Below, in pieces: positions 17,014 through 26,283 of a DNA stretch of 64,000 nt. The notes under the pieces were generated by a model, which saw only the letters and a list, made by a program, of their open reading frames with translations, had not been told where the DNA came from and did no database searches. The translations under genes were made by a program, and so were the position numbers. Within the stretch, counting starts at the first letter, position 1. Every line of letters begins with the position of its first letter. The stretch is taken from assembly GCA_036736205.1 (NCBI GenBank), contig DAINMX010000003.1, positions 15,946 through 79,945 on the forward strand, in the 5' to 3' direction. The DNA comes from XYA12-FULL-58-9 sp001798605 (GTDB lineage: Bacteria > Myxococcota > XYA12-FULL-58-9).

Positions 17014-18876
17014 CTAGCGACCACGACGATCGAGAAGACCCTCAATTCGATCCATGATCGCGTTCATGCGAGCAACGAGCGCCTCGTAGGGTTGCATCAA
17101 TGAGAGATCTACGCCAGCGTCTTTCAGAAGCTCATAGGGATATTGTGAGCCGCCGGCCTTCAAGACGTCGACGAATTGATCTCTTGCTCCCTCCTTGCCC
17201 TCGACAACGGCCTGCGCAAACAGAGCTGACGCCGCGAGCGACGTCGCATATTTGTAGACATAGAAGCCATAGTAGAAATGCGGGATGTAGGCCCACTCGA
17301 TGGCGTAGGCGTCATCGATGATGGTCACTTTCTCGTCATGACCGTGATAGCGCTTGAGCAAGTCGCCATAAATTTTGGTCAACGTCTCGCCCGAGAGCGA
17401 CTCTCCCTTTTCGACTCGCTCGTGGATGTCGAGCTCAAACTCGGCAAACATCGCCTGTCGGAAAAACGTCTGCCGCAGATTCTCGAGGGCAGAACCCAGG
17501 AAATAGAGTTTTTCATCATCACTCTTCGCCTCCGTGAGCATGTGATCCAGCAACAAGGCCTCATTGAATGTCGACGCCACCTCCGCAACAAAGATTGCAT
17601 AGTCGGCCGTCGCGTAGGGCTGGGTGGAGCTCGCGAGATAGGAATGCATCGCGTGTCCCCACTCATGAGCCATGGTAGACACGGATTCGTAGTCATCATT
17701 GTAGTTCATCAACACATATGGGTGAACATCGTACGCTGCATCGTTGGAGTAAGCTCCCGAGCGTTTGCCCTGCCCTGGGTAAACATCCATCCATCTGTCG
17801 GCAAAACCTTTGCGCATCGCCGCCGCATAGTCCTCGCCTAGTGGTGCAAGAGCCACCGTGAGCAGCTCCTTTGCCCTGCCTATGGGATATGTCTCTTTAC
17901 TCGAGACCAGTGGAGTGTAGAGATCATGGTATCGAAGCTCTTCGAGACCGAGCATCCGCTGCCGCAATTTCAAATACCGGTGCAGAGTACCGAGATTGCC
18001 ATTGGCGGCCTTGAGCAACGCACGGTAGACTTGCTCAGGAACATTGTCGACGCTTAGAGCGTGCGACAGGCAACTAGGGTAGTCGCGAATCTGTTTGTAG
18101 ACGATGTCCTTTTTCACCTGGGAAGACAAAGCAACACCGAATGTGCGCTCGTACTCTTTCCATTTGCCCCAGAACGCATCAAACACGCGTTTGCGGTCGT
18201 GCCGATTTGCCGCACCGCGATATCGCGTGTACGCCGCTTGATCCAGGCGCACTCGTGTTCCATCTGACAGCTCAACCTCCGGCCAGGGAATATCGGCATA
18301 GCTCAAGATCTCGTACAAATCGGAGGCCGTATCCGCCATCCGGTACGTCGTCGCCACGAGCTTTTCGCCTTTGGCATCGAGTGTATGCGGTGCCAATCGC
18401 AGAATGTTGTCAATGTAATGCCCAAAGGGTTCGAGTCGCGGTTCCTCGCCCAGAAAGGTGTCTGCTCGCTCCCGCCCCAAACCGAGTATCTGCGGTTCGA
18501 AGAATGCTGCCTTCTGTGCCAATGCCGTGTGCACAGCAAAAGCCTGGTCCTTCATCTCCAGGGTCGATGCAACGCGGGTATCCTCGTCTGACTTCATGCT
18601 TGCATAGGAGTAGACTCGACCAAGCTCTCGATTGATGTCGAAAAGATTCTCCATTGCCGCCGCCAAGGTACCGGGATCATCACCCAGATGCCCCGAAAAC
18701 ATGTCAAGAGCGTCAACACGGCGAAGCAATCGTTGCTGCGCTGACTTCCAATGAGCATCAGATGAATAGATCTGCCGCAGGTCCCAACGATGCTCTTGGG
18801 CGGCCTTGTCATTGGCCAAACCGATGCTGACGCGGGTGAAAACAACGAGGGCAGCCACCACACTCGACAACTTCAT
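17014..18876 (-). CDS. pepF: Exported oligoendopeptidase F (M3 family)
   Basis: Zinc metallopeptidase that cleaves short peptides. The start at 18876 is supported by GAGGAGGAAC upstream and yields a signal peptide (MKLSSVVAALVVFTRVSIGLA), so this version is probably periplasmic, whereas most PepF proteins are cytosolic. The 620 residues include the M3 zinc site MAHEWGHAMHSYLAS (HExxH at about 404-408) and the downstream Glu in EVASTFNEALL. The C-terminal YGFYVYKYATSLAAS segment is typical of the family. It is a single gene followed on its promoter side by tRNA-Ala on the opposite strand. Confidence 0.94.
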   Translation of the reverse strand: MKLSSVVAALVVFTRVSIGLANDKAAQEHRWDLRQIYSSDAHWKSAQQRLLRRVDALDMFSGHLGDDPGTLAAAMENLFDINRELGRVYSYASMKSDEDTRVASTLEMKDQAFAVHTALAQKAAFFEPQILGLGRERADTFLGEEPRLEPFGHYIDNILRLAPHTLDAKGEKLVATTYRMADTASDLYEILSYADIPWPEVELSDGTRVRLDQAAYTRYRGAANRHDRKRVFDAFWGKWKEYERTFGVALSSQVKKDIVYKQIRDYPSCLSHALSVDNVPEQVYRALLKAANGNLGTLHRYLKLRQRMLGLEELRYHDLYTPLVSSKETYPIGRAKELLTVALAPLGEDYAAAMRKGFADRWMDVYPGQGKRSGAYSNDAAYDVHPYVLMNYNDDYESVSTMAHEWGHAMHSYLASSTQPYATADYAIFVAEVASTFNEALLLDHMLTEAKSDDEKLYFLGSALENLRQTFFRQAMFAEFELDIHERVEKGESLSGETLTKIYGDLLKRYHGHDEKVTIIDDAYAIEWAYIPHFYYGFYVYKYATSLAASALFAQAVVEGKEGARDQFVDVLKAGGSQYPYELLKDAGVDLSLMQPYEALVARMNAIMDRIEGLLDRRGR

Positions 18877-18985
18877 GCGTTCCTCCTCAGCTGGCGCGCA
18901 TTTTACGCCTGCCACCGAGAGGTGCAAGCGTTGCTATTGTTATTGACGCGATGCCCCAGCCTTGCTACAGAGCGGCCTCCAAAGT

Positions 18986-19061
18986 GGGGCTGTAGCTCAG
19001 CTGGGAGAGCGCGGCGTTCGCAATGCCGAGGCCAGGGGTTCGATCCCCCTCAGCTCCACCA
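18986..19061 (+). tRNA. tRNA-Ala (anticodon CGC)
   Basis: Full cloverleaf: acceptor GGGGCTG pairs with CAGCTCC, D arm GCTCAGCTGGGAGAGC, anticodon stem CGGCG/TGCCG around loop TTCGCAA (anticodon CGC, reading GCG), T arm AGGGG TTCGATC CCCCT, discriminator A and genome-encoded CCA. Pieces of this gene recur twice just downstream. Confidence 0.95.
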
Positions 19062-19068
19062 TTCCACC

Positions 19069-19193
19069 ACGCATCAAATAGACAGCAACGGCGTTCGCAA
19101 TGCCGAGGCCAGTGGGTTTGCGGAAGTTGGGACACACCACACGCATCAGATAGACAGCAACGGCGTTCGCAATGCCGAGGCCAGTGGGTTTGC
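19069..19193 (+). repeat. 72-bp tandem repeat carrying tRNA-Ala anticodon-arm fragments
   Basis: Two units with period 72 begin at 19069 and 19141 (each starts acgcatca and continues with atagacagcaacgg); the second is incomplete. Each contains 24 bases identical to tRNA-Ala positions 19012-19035 (anticodon stem-loop, variable loop and start of the T stem), at 19089-19112 and 19161-19184. The fragments cannot fold into tRNAs. Confidence 0.9.
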
Positions 19194-19236
19194 GCAATGC
19201 ACATCGTTTGGGGGCCAAGAAGCCAGCCAGTTCGAC

Positions 19237-19304
19237 GGAGAACCGGAGAACCGGAGAACCGGAGAACCGGAGAACCGGAGAACCGGAGAACCGGAGAACC
19301 GGAG
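19237..19304 (+). repeat. 8-bp microsatellite (GGAGAACC)n
   Basis: Eight perfect head-to-tail copies of GGAGAACC from 19237 to 19300, plus a final GGAG. It lies in the spacer between the facing tRNA-Ala and tRNA-Gln genes and is not in a believable gene. Confidence 0.95.
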
Positions 19305-19322
19305 ATTGGTGTCTCAATAAGA

Positions 19323-19396
19323 TGGTTGGGGCACGTGGATTCGAACCACGACTAACGAATTCAGAGTCCGTCGTCCTACCGTTAGACGATGCCCCA
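19323..19396 (-). tRNA. tRNA-Gln (anticodon CTG)
   Basis: On the minus strand: acceptor TGGGGCA pairs with TGCCCCA, D arm with TCTAACGGTAGGA, anticodon stem ACGGA/TTCGT with loop CTCTGAA (anticodon CTG, reading CAG), T arm GTGG TTCGAAT CCAC, discriminator A and encoded CCA. It faces tRNA-Ala across a repeat-rich spacer. Confidence 0.95.
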
Positions 19397-19555
19397 ACGC
19401 GGCCGCCAAACTAGCGGAGATTGCCCGCCGATGGCAATGGGATTTTGAGTTTTCGGCGATTTTTGCCACCGATTGTCCCCGGCACATTCGCGTATGCTCC
19501 ATGTCGACGGCACCGCGACCCGTGACCACCAAAACCACGGTGACGATGGCTTGTG

Positions 19556-20029
19556 ATGAACGGACGCTGCGATTATATGCTCCCTGTTATGCCATCAAAT
19601 CGGCGCAAAGACGAAAGACGCAGCGATCAGAGCACGATCTCTGCAGAGAGACGGGAAACCGCGAGACGCCAAGCCGAACGCCGCTTCGACACCAGGTGCA
19701 CCGTGGATCTCTGGCTCCAAGAGGAACTGGGCAACGAGATGACTTTTAGGCGGGCCGGCAATTTGTCTCCGGGCGGCGTGTATCTCGACCTTGGGTTTTC
19801 CCGACCGCCAGGTACCCGCCTCAAACTTCGTTTCACCCTACCCCAAGGATGGCAGATAGAAGTCAGAGGCGAGATCGTGCCAGCCGAGCAGGACGACGAC
19901 CTCGGCACCCACATCCGTTTTATTGATTTGCGTCCGGAAGATCACATCCGCATCTCCGGGTATATGGAAGAAGAGATGACCGAGCCGGACACGCTCTACG
20001 GTGTGCGGCACCATGACGATGAGTCGTGA
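19556..20029 (+). CDS. PilZ domain protein
   Basis: Small c-di-GMP receptor candidate. An Arg-rich N-terminus (RRKDERR, ERRETARRQAERRFDTR) supplies the RxxxR half of the nucleotide-binding site; the second motif is NLSPGG in a beta-barrel core (GGVYLDLGFSRPPGTRLKLRFTLP, EVRGEIVPAEQDDDLGTHIRF). The start is uncertain because ATG codons at 19556, 19574 and 19589 all lack a strong ribosome site. It closely resembles the PilZ protein at about 56 kb (same Arg-rich head and SPGGV core), so the two are probably paralogues. The next gene begins within or just after its last codons. Confidence 0.86.
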   Translation: MNGRCDYMLPVMPSNRRKDERRSDQSTISAERRETARRQAERRFDTRCTVDLWLQEELGNEMTFRRAGNLSPGGVYLDLGFSRPPGTRLKLRFTLPQGWQIEVRGEIVPAEQDDDLGTHIRFIDLRPEDHIRISGYMEEEMTEPDTLYGVRHHDDES

Positions 20030-20054
20030 ACCAACGAAGCGAACAAGCGACGCA

Positions 20055-21593
20055 ATGCTCTTCACACAGCAACACCCCTGCGTCCTTACGGGCTGCCTGA
20101 TTGCGTTGTTCGTAACGGTGAGCGCTACCGGTTGCGCCCATCGTGTGGTCGTACCACCACCGCCAAAGAGCTATGATCGGGCTACCGAGTTGTCCGGCGT
20201 CGATTTGGTCATTGATGAGTTCTATGTCGAAGATCTCAGCAGCGGCGACAAAGCCGCTGTCAAAGCCCTTCGCCGTTCGTTCACCGATTACCTTCGCGAG
20301 TCGGTTCGCTTTGGTTCCATCAACCAGCTCGGGGACCACGGTGCCTACCTGGGCGAATACAATCTACACGTCGATGTCAGGATCGCTCCGTCGCACACCA
20401 CGGGGCGTACCGTCGTTTTCGATGCCTTGGCCGCCCTACCCGTCATTGTGCCTCCCTTAGTTGGATTGTTTGTGCCTGTGTGGGGCCAAGCCCGTGCCGA
20501 GCTCGAAGTGCGAGTCACTGACGCCGACCACCGGCTGTTGGCCGAGTATCACCGCACGGCCTACGATCGATACTGGTGTCTGTTCTATTCGTGGTACCGG
20601 ACACAGTACATCGAAGATGCATATGCCGATGTCTACGAAGCCCTATTCACCAGCGTCTCCTTTGAGATGGCCCGAGATGCCCCACGACTGGCCAAAGCCA
20701 TCGGTGCCGAACCTGACCACTCATCAGTGGCCTCTGCGCCACTGTCGCCTGCCCACAGAAACGACTGGCGCACGACGCTGGCCACTGAGCCACGTGGGGA
20801 GGAGTTGCGACTCATCACCGAGAGTGCGTCACCCCCGTTCGATGGCTTCTACAGTTACCTCAAGCTTCTCGGTGGCCTCGAGGTCGCGGCATTCACCGGC
20901 TTCGCCGAGGTAGCCTCCAGCTACGAAGACGAATACGGCAAGCCCGTCAAAGTCGCCGCAGGCAGCGCCACACAGCAGGGGTTCCGTATAGCTCTGTACT
21001 CCGCACCGAAGAAAACCGGGTTCTTCTGGTATCCCGTTGTTGGTTTTGTCTGGCAGGATGTTGCTATCGGCGAATTTCGCGACAGTTGGGACAACTATTA
21101 CCAACCTGAGGATATCGAACCCATCTGTTCCGATCCGGATACGGGAGAAAACCTCGATTGCGGCGCCCCCAACGTATACGAGTTGTCGATGCGCAGCGGC
21201 TATGCGGGCCTGCGAGGAGGCTGGGAGCTTGCGGTCGGGCATTCCTGGTTTGTCTTCTTCGCCTCCGTCTCCTTGGGCATCAATCTCCTGGAATTCAGAT
21301 CACTTCGTGCTGTCGTTGGCACCGATGACGCGACCGAGACCGGATTCGATTTTGTGCGATCGGGTGCCGTGGGCGGAACCGTGGGCGTGTCGTTTCCCAA
21401 GGCACACCTAGCCCTACGCTTGATTTTTGAGGGCGAGTTGTACAGAGAGTTCGAGTACGCACACGAGATTCCGTTCAAGGGGCCCCCAGCGTACAACAGT
21501 GACAAACAAATCGTCGAGCGCCCATTGCGTTTTGTACAGGCTGCGAGCCTGCATTCCTTCGTCATGCAGACGGCGCTGGCATTCGTTTTCTGA
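20055..21593 (+). CDS. Lipoprotein with C-terminal barrel-like domain
   Basis: No family recognised. From the ATG at 20055 a leader with hydrophobic core (LTGCLIALFVTVSATGC) ends in a lipobox. The first half (to about residue 230) is a soluble alpha/beta domain (SGVDLVIDEFYVEDLSSGD, ELEVRVTDADHRLLAEY). The second half has alternating hydrophobic strands, e.g. KTGFFWYPVVGFVWQDVAIG and WFVFFASVSLGINLLEF, and ends in Phe (QTALAFVF), as in outer-membrane barrels. A lipidated N-terminus joined to a barrel-like C-terminus is unusual. Starts at 20013 and 20019 overlap the PilZ stop and are possible. A small lipoprotein gene follows after 7 bases. Confidence 0.72.
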   Translation: MLFTQQHPCVLTGCLIALFVTVSATGCAHRVVVPPPPKSYDRATELSGVDLVIDEFYVEDLSSGDKAAVKALRRSFTDYLRESVRFGSINQLGDHGAYLGEYNLHVDVRIAPSHTTGRTVVFDALAALPVIVPPLVGLFVPVWGQARAELEVRVTDADHRLLAEYHRTAYDRYWCLFYSWYRTQYIEDAYADVYEALFTSVSFEMARDAPRLAKAIGAEPDHSSVASAPLSPAHRNDWRTTLATEPRGEELRLITESASPPFDGFYSYLKLLGGLEVAAFTGFAEVASSYEDEYGKPVKVAAGSATQQGFRIALYSAPKKTGFFWYPVVGFVWQDVAIGEFRDSWDNYYQPEDIEPICSDPDTGENLDCGAPNVYELSMRSGYAGLRGGWELAVGHSWFVFFASVSLGINLLEFRSLRAVVGTDDATETGFDFVRSGAVGGTVGVSFPKAHLALRLIFEGELYREFEYAHEIPFKGPPAYNSDKQIVERPLRFVQAASLHSFVMQTALAFVF

Positions 21594-21600
21594 GGCTGCC

Positions 21601-22077
21601 ATGCGACACTCGATCACAGAACGTGCAGCCTTTGTCCTCATCGCGATGGTGTCAACGACCTGCAGCGACGAACAGCTACCGACATTGCCCCTCAACCCAC
21701 AACTGACCGTGTGGAATCGTTGCAGCAAGAGCCCTGACAACCCAAATTTCTATGAGCTACTACATCTCTATTGCCACGCCGGCGAAGCATACGCCAACCT
21801 CGCCGATCTTCTGTCACAACCGCTGGCCGTCGGAGACGAAACTGTCATCGAGTTCAATCAAGGCAACTTCATCACCGTGGTCAGGCGTCGCAACACCGGG
21901 CAGCAGATAGCCCTCACCACCCGCAGTGGTCTCGCAGTGCCCGACGATTGCTACACTTTGGAGGTTTTCGACGATGCCTTCCGCCTGGTGCGGCGAGACA
22001 ACTGCATGCTGGATGACGGATCGCCAAATGGCGACGATGGCTCTGACGCCGATGACGGACCGCCGCCCGGAGATTGA
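21601..22077 (+). CDS. Small lipoprotein, unknown function
   Basis: The ATG at 21601, 7 bases after the preceding stop, begins a lipoprotein leader (FVLIAMVSTTC). The 158-residue product has a short globular domain (LTVWNRCSKSPDNPNFYELL, ETVIEFNQGNFITVVRRR, CYTLEVFDDAFRLVRRDNC) and an acidic tail rich in Asp and Gly (DDGSPNGDDGSDADD). It is probably co-transcribed with the lipoprotein/barrel gene. No family recognised. Confidence 0.68.
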   Translation: MRHSITERAAFVLIAMVSTTCSDEQLPTLPLNPQLTVWNRCSKSPDNPNFYELLHLYCHAGEAYANLADLLSQPLAVGDETVIEFNQGNFITVVRRRNTGQQIALTTRSGLAVPDDCYTLEVFDDAFRLVRRDNCMLDDGSPNGDDGSDADDGPPPGD

Positions 22078-22108
22078 TTGCTCCCTCGCACCTCTGGCAG
22101 TTGAGGCT

Positions 22109-22759
22109 TCACTCGCATGGTCGATCCACCAACGATCCGTAGTACGCCTCTGGGCCGAGCCCACTCTGCTGCGCCTTGGTCTTCGCAACGTCGATCAATG
22201 ATTGAAAGCCGCTTTGCGGCTGCGCCCCTTCCAACGGCTCACCGTTAATGAAGAAGGTGGGGGTTCCGGACACGCCTGCAGCATACGCGAGTTCCAAGTC
22301 CGCGTTGATTCGCTTTCGTGGCGCAGCGTCATCGATACAGTTTTGCCACACAGCAAGGTCCACGCCCGCACCGGTCGCGTAGACTTGCAGCTGGGAATCG
22401 GAGAGACGGTCCTGGTGCGCAAAAATCTCGTCATGCACGGCCCAAAACAAGCCTTGGGCGTGGGCACATTGCGCAGTGATCGCCGCGTCCATGGCACGGG
22501 AGTGGATGGATGTCAGCGGCAAATGTCTGAACACCAGGCGCACGTCCGGTTGGTTCGCAACCAATAACTCGTCGAGGGTAACGCTCGCAGCGGCGCAGTA
22601 GGGACACTCAAAATCGGTAAATCCGACGATGGTCACCTGCGCATCCACAGCCCCACGCACTGGGGCATCATCGGCGGGCAGAGCGCAGAACTCAACCAAC
22701 GTCTTCGTGTCTTCGGCACAACCCGTGGCAAACATGGAGATCAAAACGAATCGATACAT
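22109..22759 (-). CDS. DsbA-like thioredoxin-fold lipoprotein
   Basis: Thiol-disulfide oxidoreductase of the DsbA/Thioredoxin_4 group. The leader MYRFVLISMFATGC contains a lipobox, so the enzyme is probably membrane-anchored in the envelope. The active site is FECPYC (CPYC) preceded by VTIVGFTDFEC, and the cis-proline loop is GVSGTPTFFING, both typical; length (216 residues) is normal. The annotated start is the first ATG; a TTG two codons upstream is less likely. It converges on the small lipoprotein gene and stands alone, so a partner DsbB or DsbD is not visible. Confidence 0.9.
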   Translation of the reverse strand: MYRFVLISMFATGCAEDTKTLVEFCALPADDAPVRGAVDAQVTIVGFTDFECPYCAAASVTLDELLVANQPDVRLVFRHLPLTSIHSRAMDAAITAQCAHAQGLFWAVHDEIFAHQDRLSDSQLQVYATGAGVDLAVWQNCIDDAAPRKRINADLELAYAAGVSGTPTFFINGEPLEGAQPQSGFQSLIDVAKTKAQQSGLGPEAYYGSLVDRPCE

Positions 22760-22848
22760 CAGCAATCATTCCCTGGCGCAGCGAACCGCGACCGTAAACG
22801 CGTTGAATCACATTGGTAAATACACGATCTTGGGAGTTGCCCCTAGCC

Positions 22849-25800
22849 CTAGAACAAAGACAACTGCCCTCTCTTGGCAGTGTTCTCATGCTTATCAAAG
22901 GTCAACGCTTCGGATGTCGTCGCGTCAGACACCGCATGCGCCTGCGGATAACATCGAAAAAGGAAACCGCAACCGAGTTTCTCGCATACCGTTTGATCCC
23001 GTCCGGGCCACGGTTCATCTTGACCACGAAGGGTGGCAATGGCGCGCGTCACCGCCGCCACGTTGGCCTCGAGTTCCCGGCGCATCCCAGGGACGACCAG
23101 TCGGTCGAAAGCTTTGCCACCGCCGCGCAAAAACACCACGCTCGTCCGAATGTCGCCCGCAACGCCCAAGAGCCGTTCCACTGCCAGGGCGTACGCGTCG
23201 AGTTGCATGCCAAATGGCGTCACCCCCGCCGGGCCGCCACGTGCGTGTTTGTAATCGAGCACCATGGGACCGTGCTCATCCCAAAACAGCAGATCGATCT
23301 GACCGTGCAGCACGGCCACAAACGGGTCCGCAGCGATGGCCAGGCGGAAGGGCATCTCATGGCGCCGCGCCTCACCGCCTAGACCCAGCAATCTCTCACC
23401 AAGGCTTGAGCGAAGAAACATCAACACATCCCGACGCACATCAGCCAACCGCGGATCCGACGGGTCATAGCCATGCAAGGCGATCTCGGCGTCGACAAAA
23501 CCTTCGCGACTGCCGGCCACAGCCGCTCGATCAAGCGCTGACAGCACTTCGTGTGCCAATCGTCCACGGGACAAAGGATCCAATGGTGGATCCCGGTCGT
23601 CGTCTGCCGGCCAACGCAACCTGGCGTCACCGTACGCAGGCTCGGGCAAACCCAAGTCGTGCACCAGAAAGCCACGGCGCAGGCACTGCATGAATGTGTC
23701 CACCGTGGTCACAGGCAGAGCCAGCGATGTTCCAGGACTTATACCACGTGCGGAAGCATGCGCGACCAACGTCTCAGCCCATGCGCCGTCGGCATCCGTT
23801 GGCACGGCCGTTTGCGGCGCAGAGGGCCGAGGCGACCCAATGTTGGCTTCTTGGCGAACCAGCACCCCCTGCCGCTCCGCCTCTGGCCGCCACCGATCGA
23901 GCAACTTGGCGAAGCCCTGCTTGCGACTCTTTGCAGAGGCTGTGCCGACGATCACGACCTGAAGCTGGGCCCTGGTCACCGCGACATAGAGAAGCCGTTT
24001 GAGTTCATCATCGGCCTCGCGTCGAGCCAACTTGCGAGCGTGGCTGAACCTCGACGTCTCCAGACGAGAGCCGCGACGCGAGGGACGAAATGCCAAACCT
24101 TCCTCGCGACAGTACTGCAGCACTCCCGCGTCATTGCGTGGTTTGTGTCGAATGTCCGCGAGCACCACGACTGGGAACTCGAGTCCTTTGGCCTGATGTA
24201 CCGTTGTGACACTCACGGCGCGTCGTGCGGCTGCAGGAACACTCACCACCGGTTCTTTGTGGCCGCGCTCGATATTCTCAAGCTGCAAACGTGCGAATAC
24301 AGTTGCGCTCGACCCCTTGGCGTCAAGTGTACGTGCGAGCTCCCAGAGTCGATCGAGATTCGCCACCTTCTGCTCCCCACCCTCGAGTGCCAGAAGAACG
24401 GCCCGGACATCGAGCAATAGGTCAATGTGCTCGAGCAACTCGGCGGGGCTCATGACCTCAGCTGCCGCGACCAATTGAGGCAGGACCTCCGTCAGTCGCG
24501 CAACAATCATCGCATCCCCGGGAACGCCGCTATCCATGCCAGAGGCGTCTCCCGAGCGCAGGGCAGCCAAACGCGCGGACGAGTCTGCGGAGCCAAACAG
24601 AGCCATCAACCCCGATTCTGATAGGCCAATGAGCGGCGAGCGTAGCGCCACTGCGGCTGACAGGCGATCGGTGCCGTCGGTGAGCCAGGCAAGCAACGCA
24701 ACATGATCGACGATTTCAGACTGTTCAAATAGACCGCCTCCGCCACCGAGCACCGCCGGAATGCCCCGCTCGGCAAGAGCGGCCGCGTAAAAGGGAGCCC
24801 GGCTCATGAACGCCAACAGCACCGTGAAATCACCCGCGTGTTGTCCCGTGTCGATCTGTTGCCGCACATACGCAGCCACTGCCCGTGCCTCCCGCATTGC
24901 GGCGGGCACTGCCGACAACCCCTCTTCAGGTACCTCGAGCCAAATCATGCCCGGCCCGCGATCCTCGTCGTCACTCTGCTCGAGAGGCTTGAGGGCTTCG
25001 TAAGAGGATTCAAACAACTGTTCACCAAGGCTGTTGATACTCGCGACCACCTCAGGTCGCGATCGCCGACTGATATCGAGGATCTCCTCGCGACCTCCGA
25101 GACCACTCAAATCGCGGGTGAAGGACGTGAAAGCCTCAGGATCGGCACCGCGAAAGGTGTAGATGGCCTGCTTCCGATCGCCCACAATGAACAAAGAGGC
25201 CGGCTCGGTGTCCTTCGCCGCAGGCCCGGCGAGCCCAGCCAACAGATGCACCAATCGTCGCTGCAGGTGGTTGGTATCCTGCGCTTCGTCGACCAACACG
25301 GCTTTGAACCTTTGGCGTACGCTACGGTGGAGATCCACCCGATTTTCCAGGGTCGAAATCAACCCCTCAATGAGGTCGGCAAAATCGACGGCTCGCCGCG
25401 CCCTTTTTGCCACGCCGTATGCCCGCCACGCTTCATCCATCAGCGTCGTTAGGTGTGGGATGAGCTCGTTGCAAAGCGCCGCCGCTCGCGTTGCTGGCAG
25501 CGAATTGCTGAACAGGGCTTTGTCGTCCTTGGTAAAAATGTCTTTGATGGTGGTGTGGCGATCGAGAACCAATCCCGCGTCCCGCCAAGCCGCGCACCAA
25601 TTCTCCACACCGCTATCGATTGCCGGTACTGGATGCTGCAAAAACGCGTCAATGCTCGCACGACCGAGTCTCGATTGCCTACCGCGCACTTCATGCAACC
25701 TCTCCCGTACACCAAGCAGCCGTTGATGCAACGTCTGTTGGAGCTTCTCAGTGTCGTATCGCCCGAGAAGAGCTGCACCGTCTATCTTTCTGCCATCCTC

Positions 25801-26283
25801 CCGAGCGCGAGACAGCGCCTGCCACAATGCAGGTGGCAGACCCCGGTCAACCGGCAAATGCATCGCCAAGGCCTCCACCGCTTTAGCACAGCGGCTATCG
25901 CCCGAAAACCAGGCATCTTCACATGCATCGAAGAACAGCTGCCGCGCATCACCCTCCTCTCCAAGTACCTCCATACCCTCGGCAAAGTCGGCCACAAATC
26001 CGAAACCGCGTAACAACTGCAACGCCAACCCATGAAAATTCGAGATGGGTGCTTGTGCCAACTCGGCAAGCAGGGTCCGATCGCCCATGCTCGCAAGTCC
26101 CTTGCGAACGCGGCTGCGCAGTTCCAAGGCAGATTTTCGCGTGAAGGTGATTGCGACAATTTCACCGGGTCGGCGACCGCGGCCATGGACCTCGGAAATG
26201 TATGCCTGCACCAATTGATAGGTCTTGCCGGTGCCAGCACTGGCTCGCAGCAGGCGGTGGTTTGTTCGCCTTGTTTCAGTCAT
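22849..26283 (-). CDS. addA: AddA-type helicase-nuclease (UvrD family, PD-(D/E)XK)
   Basis: Helicase-nuclease subunit that processes DNA double-strand ends for recombination. The 1144 residues show a UvrD/RecB-type motor: Walker A LRASAGTGKTYQL near the N-terminus, FTRKSALELRSRV, Walker B LVDEAQDTNHLQ, VGDRKQAIYTFRGADP, and the conserved TTVHQAKGLEFPVVVL. The C-terminal RecB-like nuclease carries HGQIDLLFWDEHGPMVLDYKHA, giving the Asp and D-x-K catalytic residues. The start overlaps the addB stop by 8 bases. It acts in the cytoplasm with AddB. It is shorter than some Bacillus AddA proteins but complete for the core domains. Confidence 0.9.
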   Translation of the reverse strand: MTETRRTNHRLLRASAGTGKTYQLVQAYISEVHGRGRRPGEIVAITFTRKSALELRSRVRKGLASMGDRTLLAELAQAPISNFHGLALQLLRGFGFVADFAEGMEVLGEEGDARQLFFDACEDAWFSGDSRCAKAVEALAMHLPVDRGLPPALWQALSRAREDGRKIDGAALLGRYDTEKLQQTLHQRLLGVRERLHEVRGRQSRLGRASIDAFLQHPVPAIDSGVENWCAAWRDAGLVLDRHTTIKDIFTKDDKALFSNSLPATRAAALCNELIPHLTTLMDEAWRAYGVAKRARRAVDFADLIEGLISTLENRVDLHRSVRQRFKAVLVDEAQDTNHLQRRLVHLLAGLAGPAAKDTEPASLFIVGDRKQAIYTFRGADPEAFTSFTRDLSGLGGREEILDISRRSRPEVVASINSLGEQLFESSYEALKPLEQSDDEDRGPGMIWLEVPEEGLSAVPAAMREARAVAAYVRQQIDTGQHAGDFTVLLAFMSRAPFYAAALAERGIPAVLGGGGGLFEQSEIVDHVALLAWLTDGTDRLSAAVALRSPLIGLSESGLMALFGSADSSARLAALRSGDASGMDSGVPGDAMIVARLTEVLPQLVAAAEVMSPAELLEHIDLLLDVRAVLLALEGGEQKVANLDRLWELARTLDAKGSSATVFARLQLENIERGHKEPVVSVPAAARRAVSVTTVHQAKGLEFPVVVLADIRHKPRNDAGVLQYCREEGLAFRPSRRGSRLETSRFSHARKLARREADDELKRLLYVAVTRAQLQVVIVGTASAKSRKQGFAKLLDRWRPEAERQGVLVRQEANIGSPRPSAPQTAVPTDADGAWAETLVAHASARGISPGTSLALPVTTVDTFMQCLRRGFLVHDLGLPEPAYGDARLRWPADDDRDPPLDPLSRGRLAHEVLSALDRAAVAGSREGFVDAEIALHGYDPSDPRLADVRRDVLMFLRSSLGERLLGLGGEARRHEMPFRLAIAADPFVAVLHGQIDLLFWDEHGPMVLDYKHARGGPAGVTPFGMQLDAYALAVERLLGVAGDIRTSVVFLRGGGKAFDRLVVPGMRRELEANVAAVTRAIATLRGQDEPWPGRDQTVCEKLGCGFLFRCYPQAHAVSDATTSEALTFDKHENTAKRGQLSLF

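Noticed and set aside
22629..23693. 354-residue plus-strand frame opposite dsbA-like and addA
   Set aside because: Basic, Pro/Arg-rich shadow over two well-supported genes.
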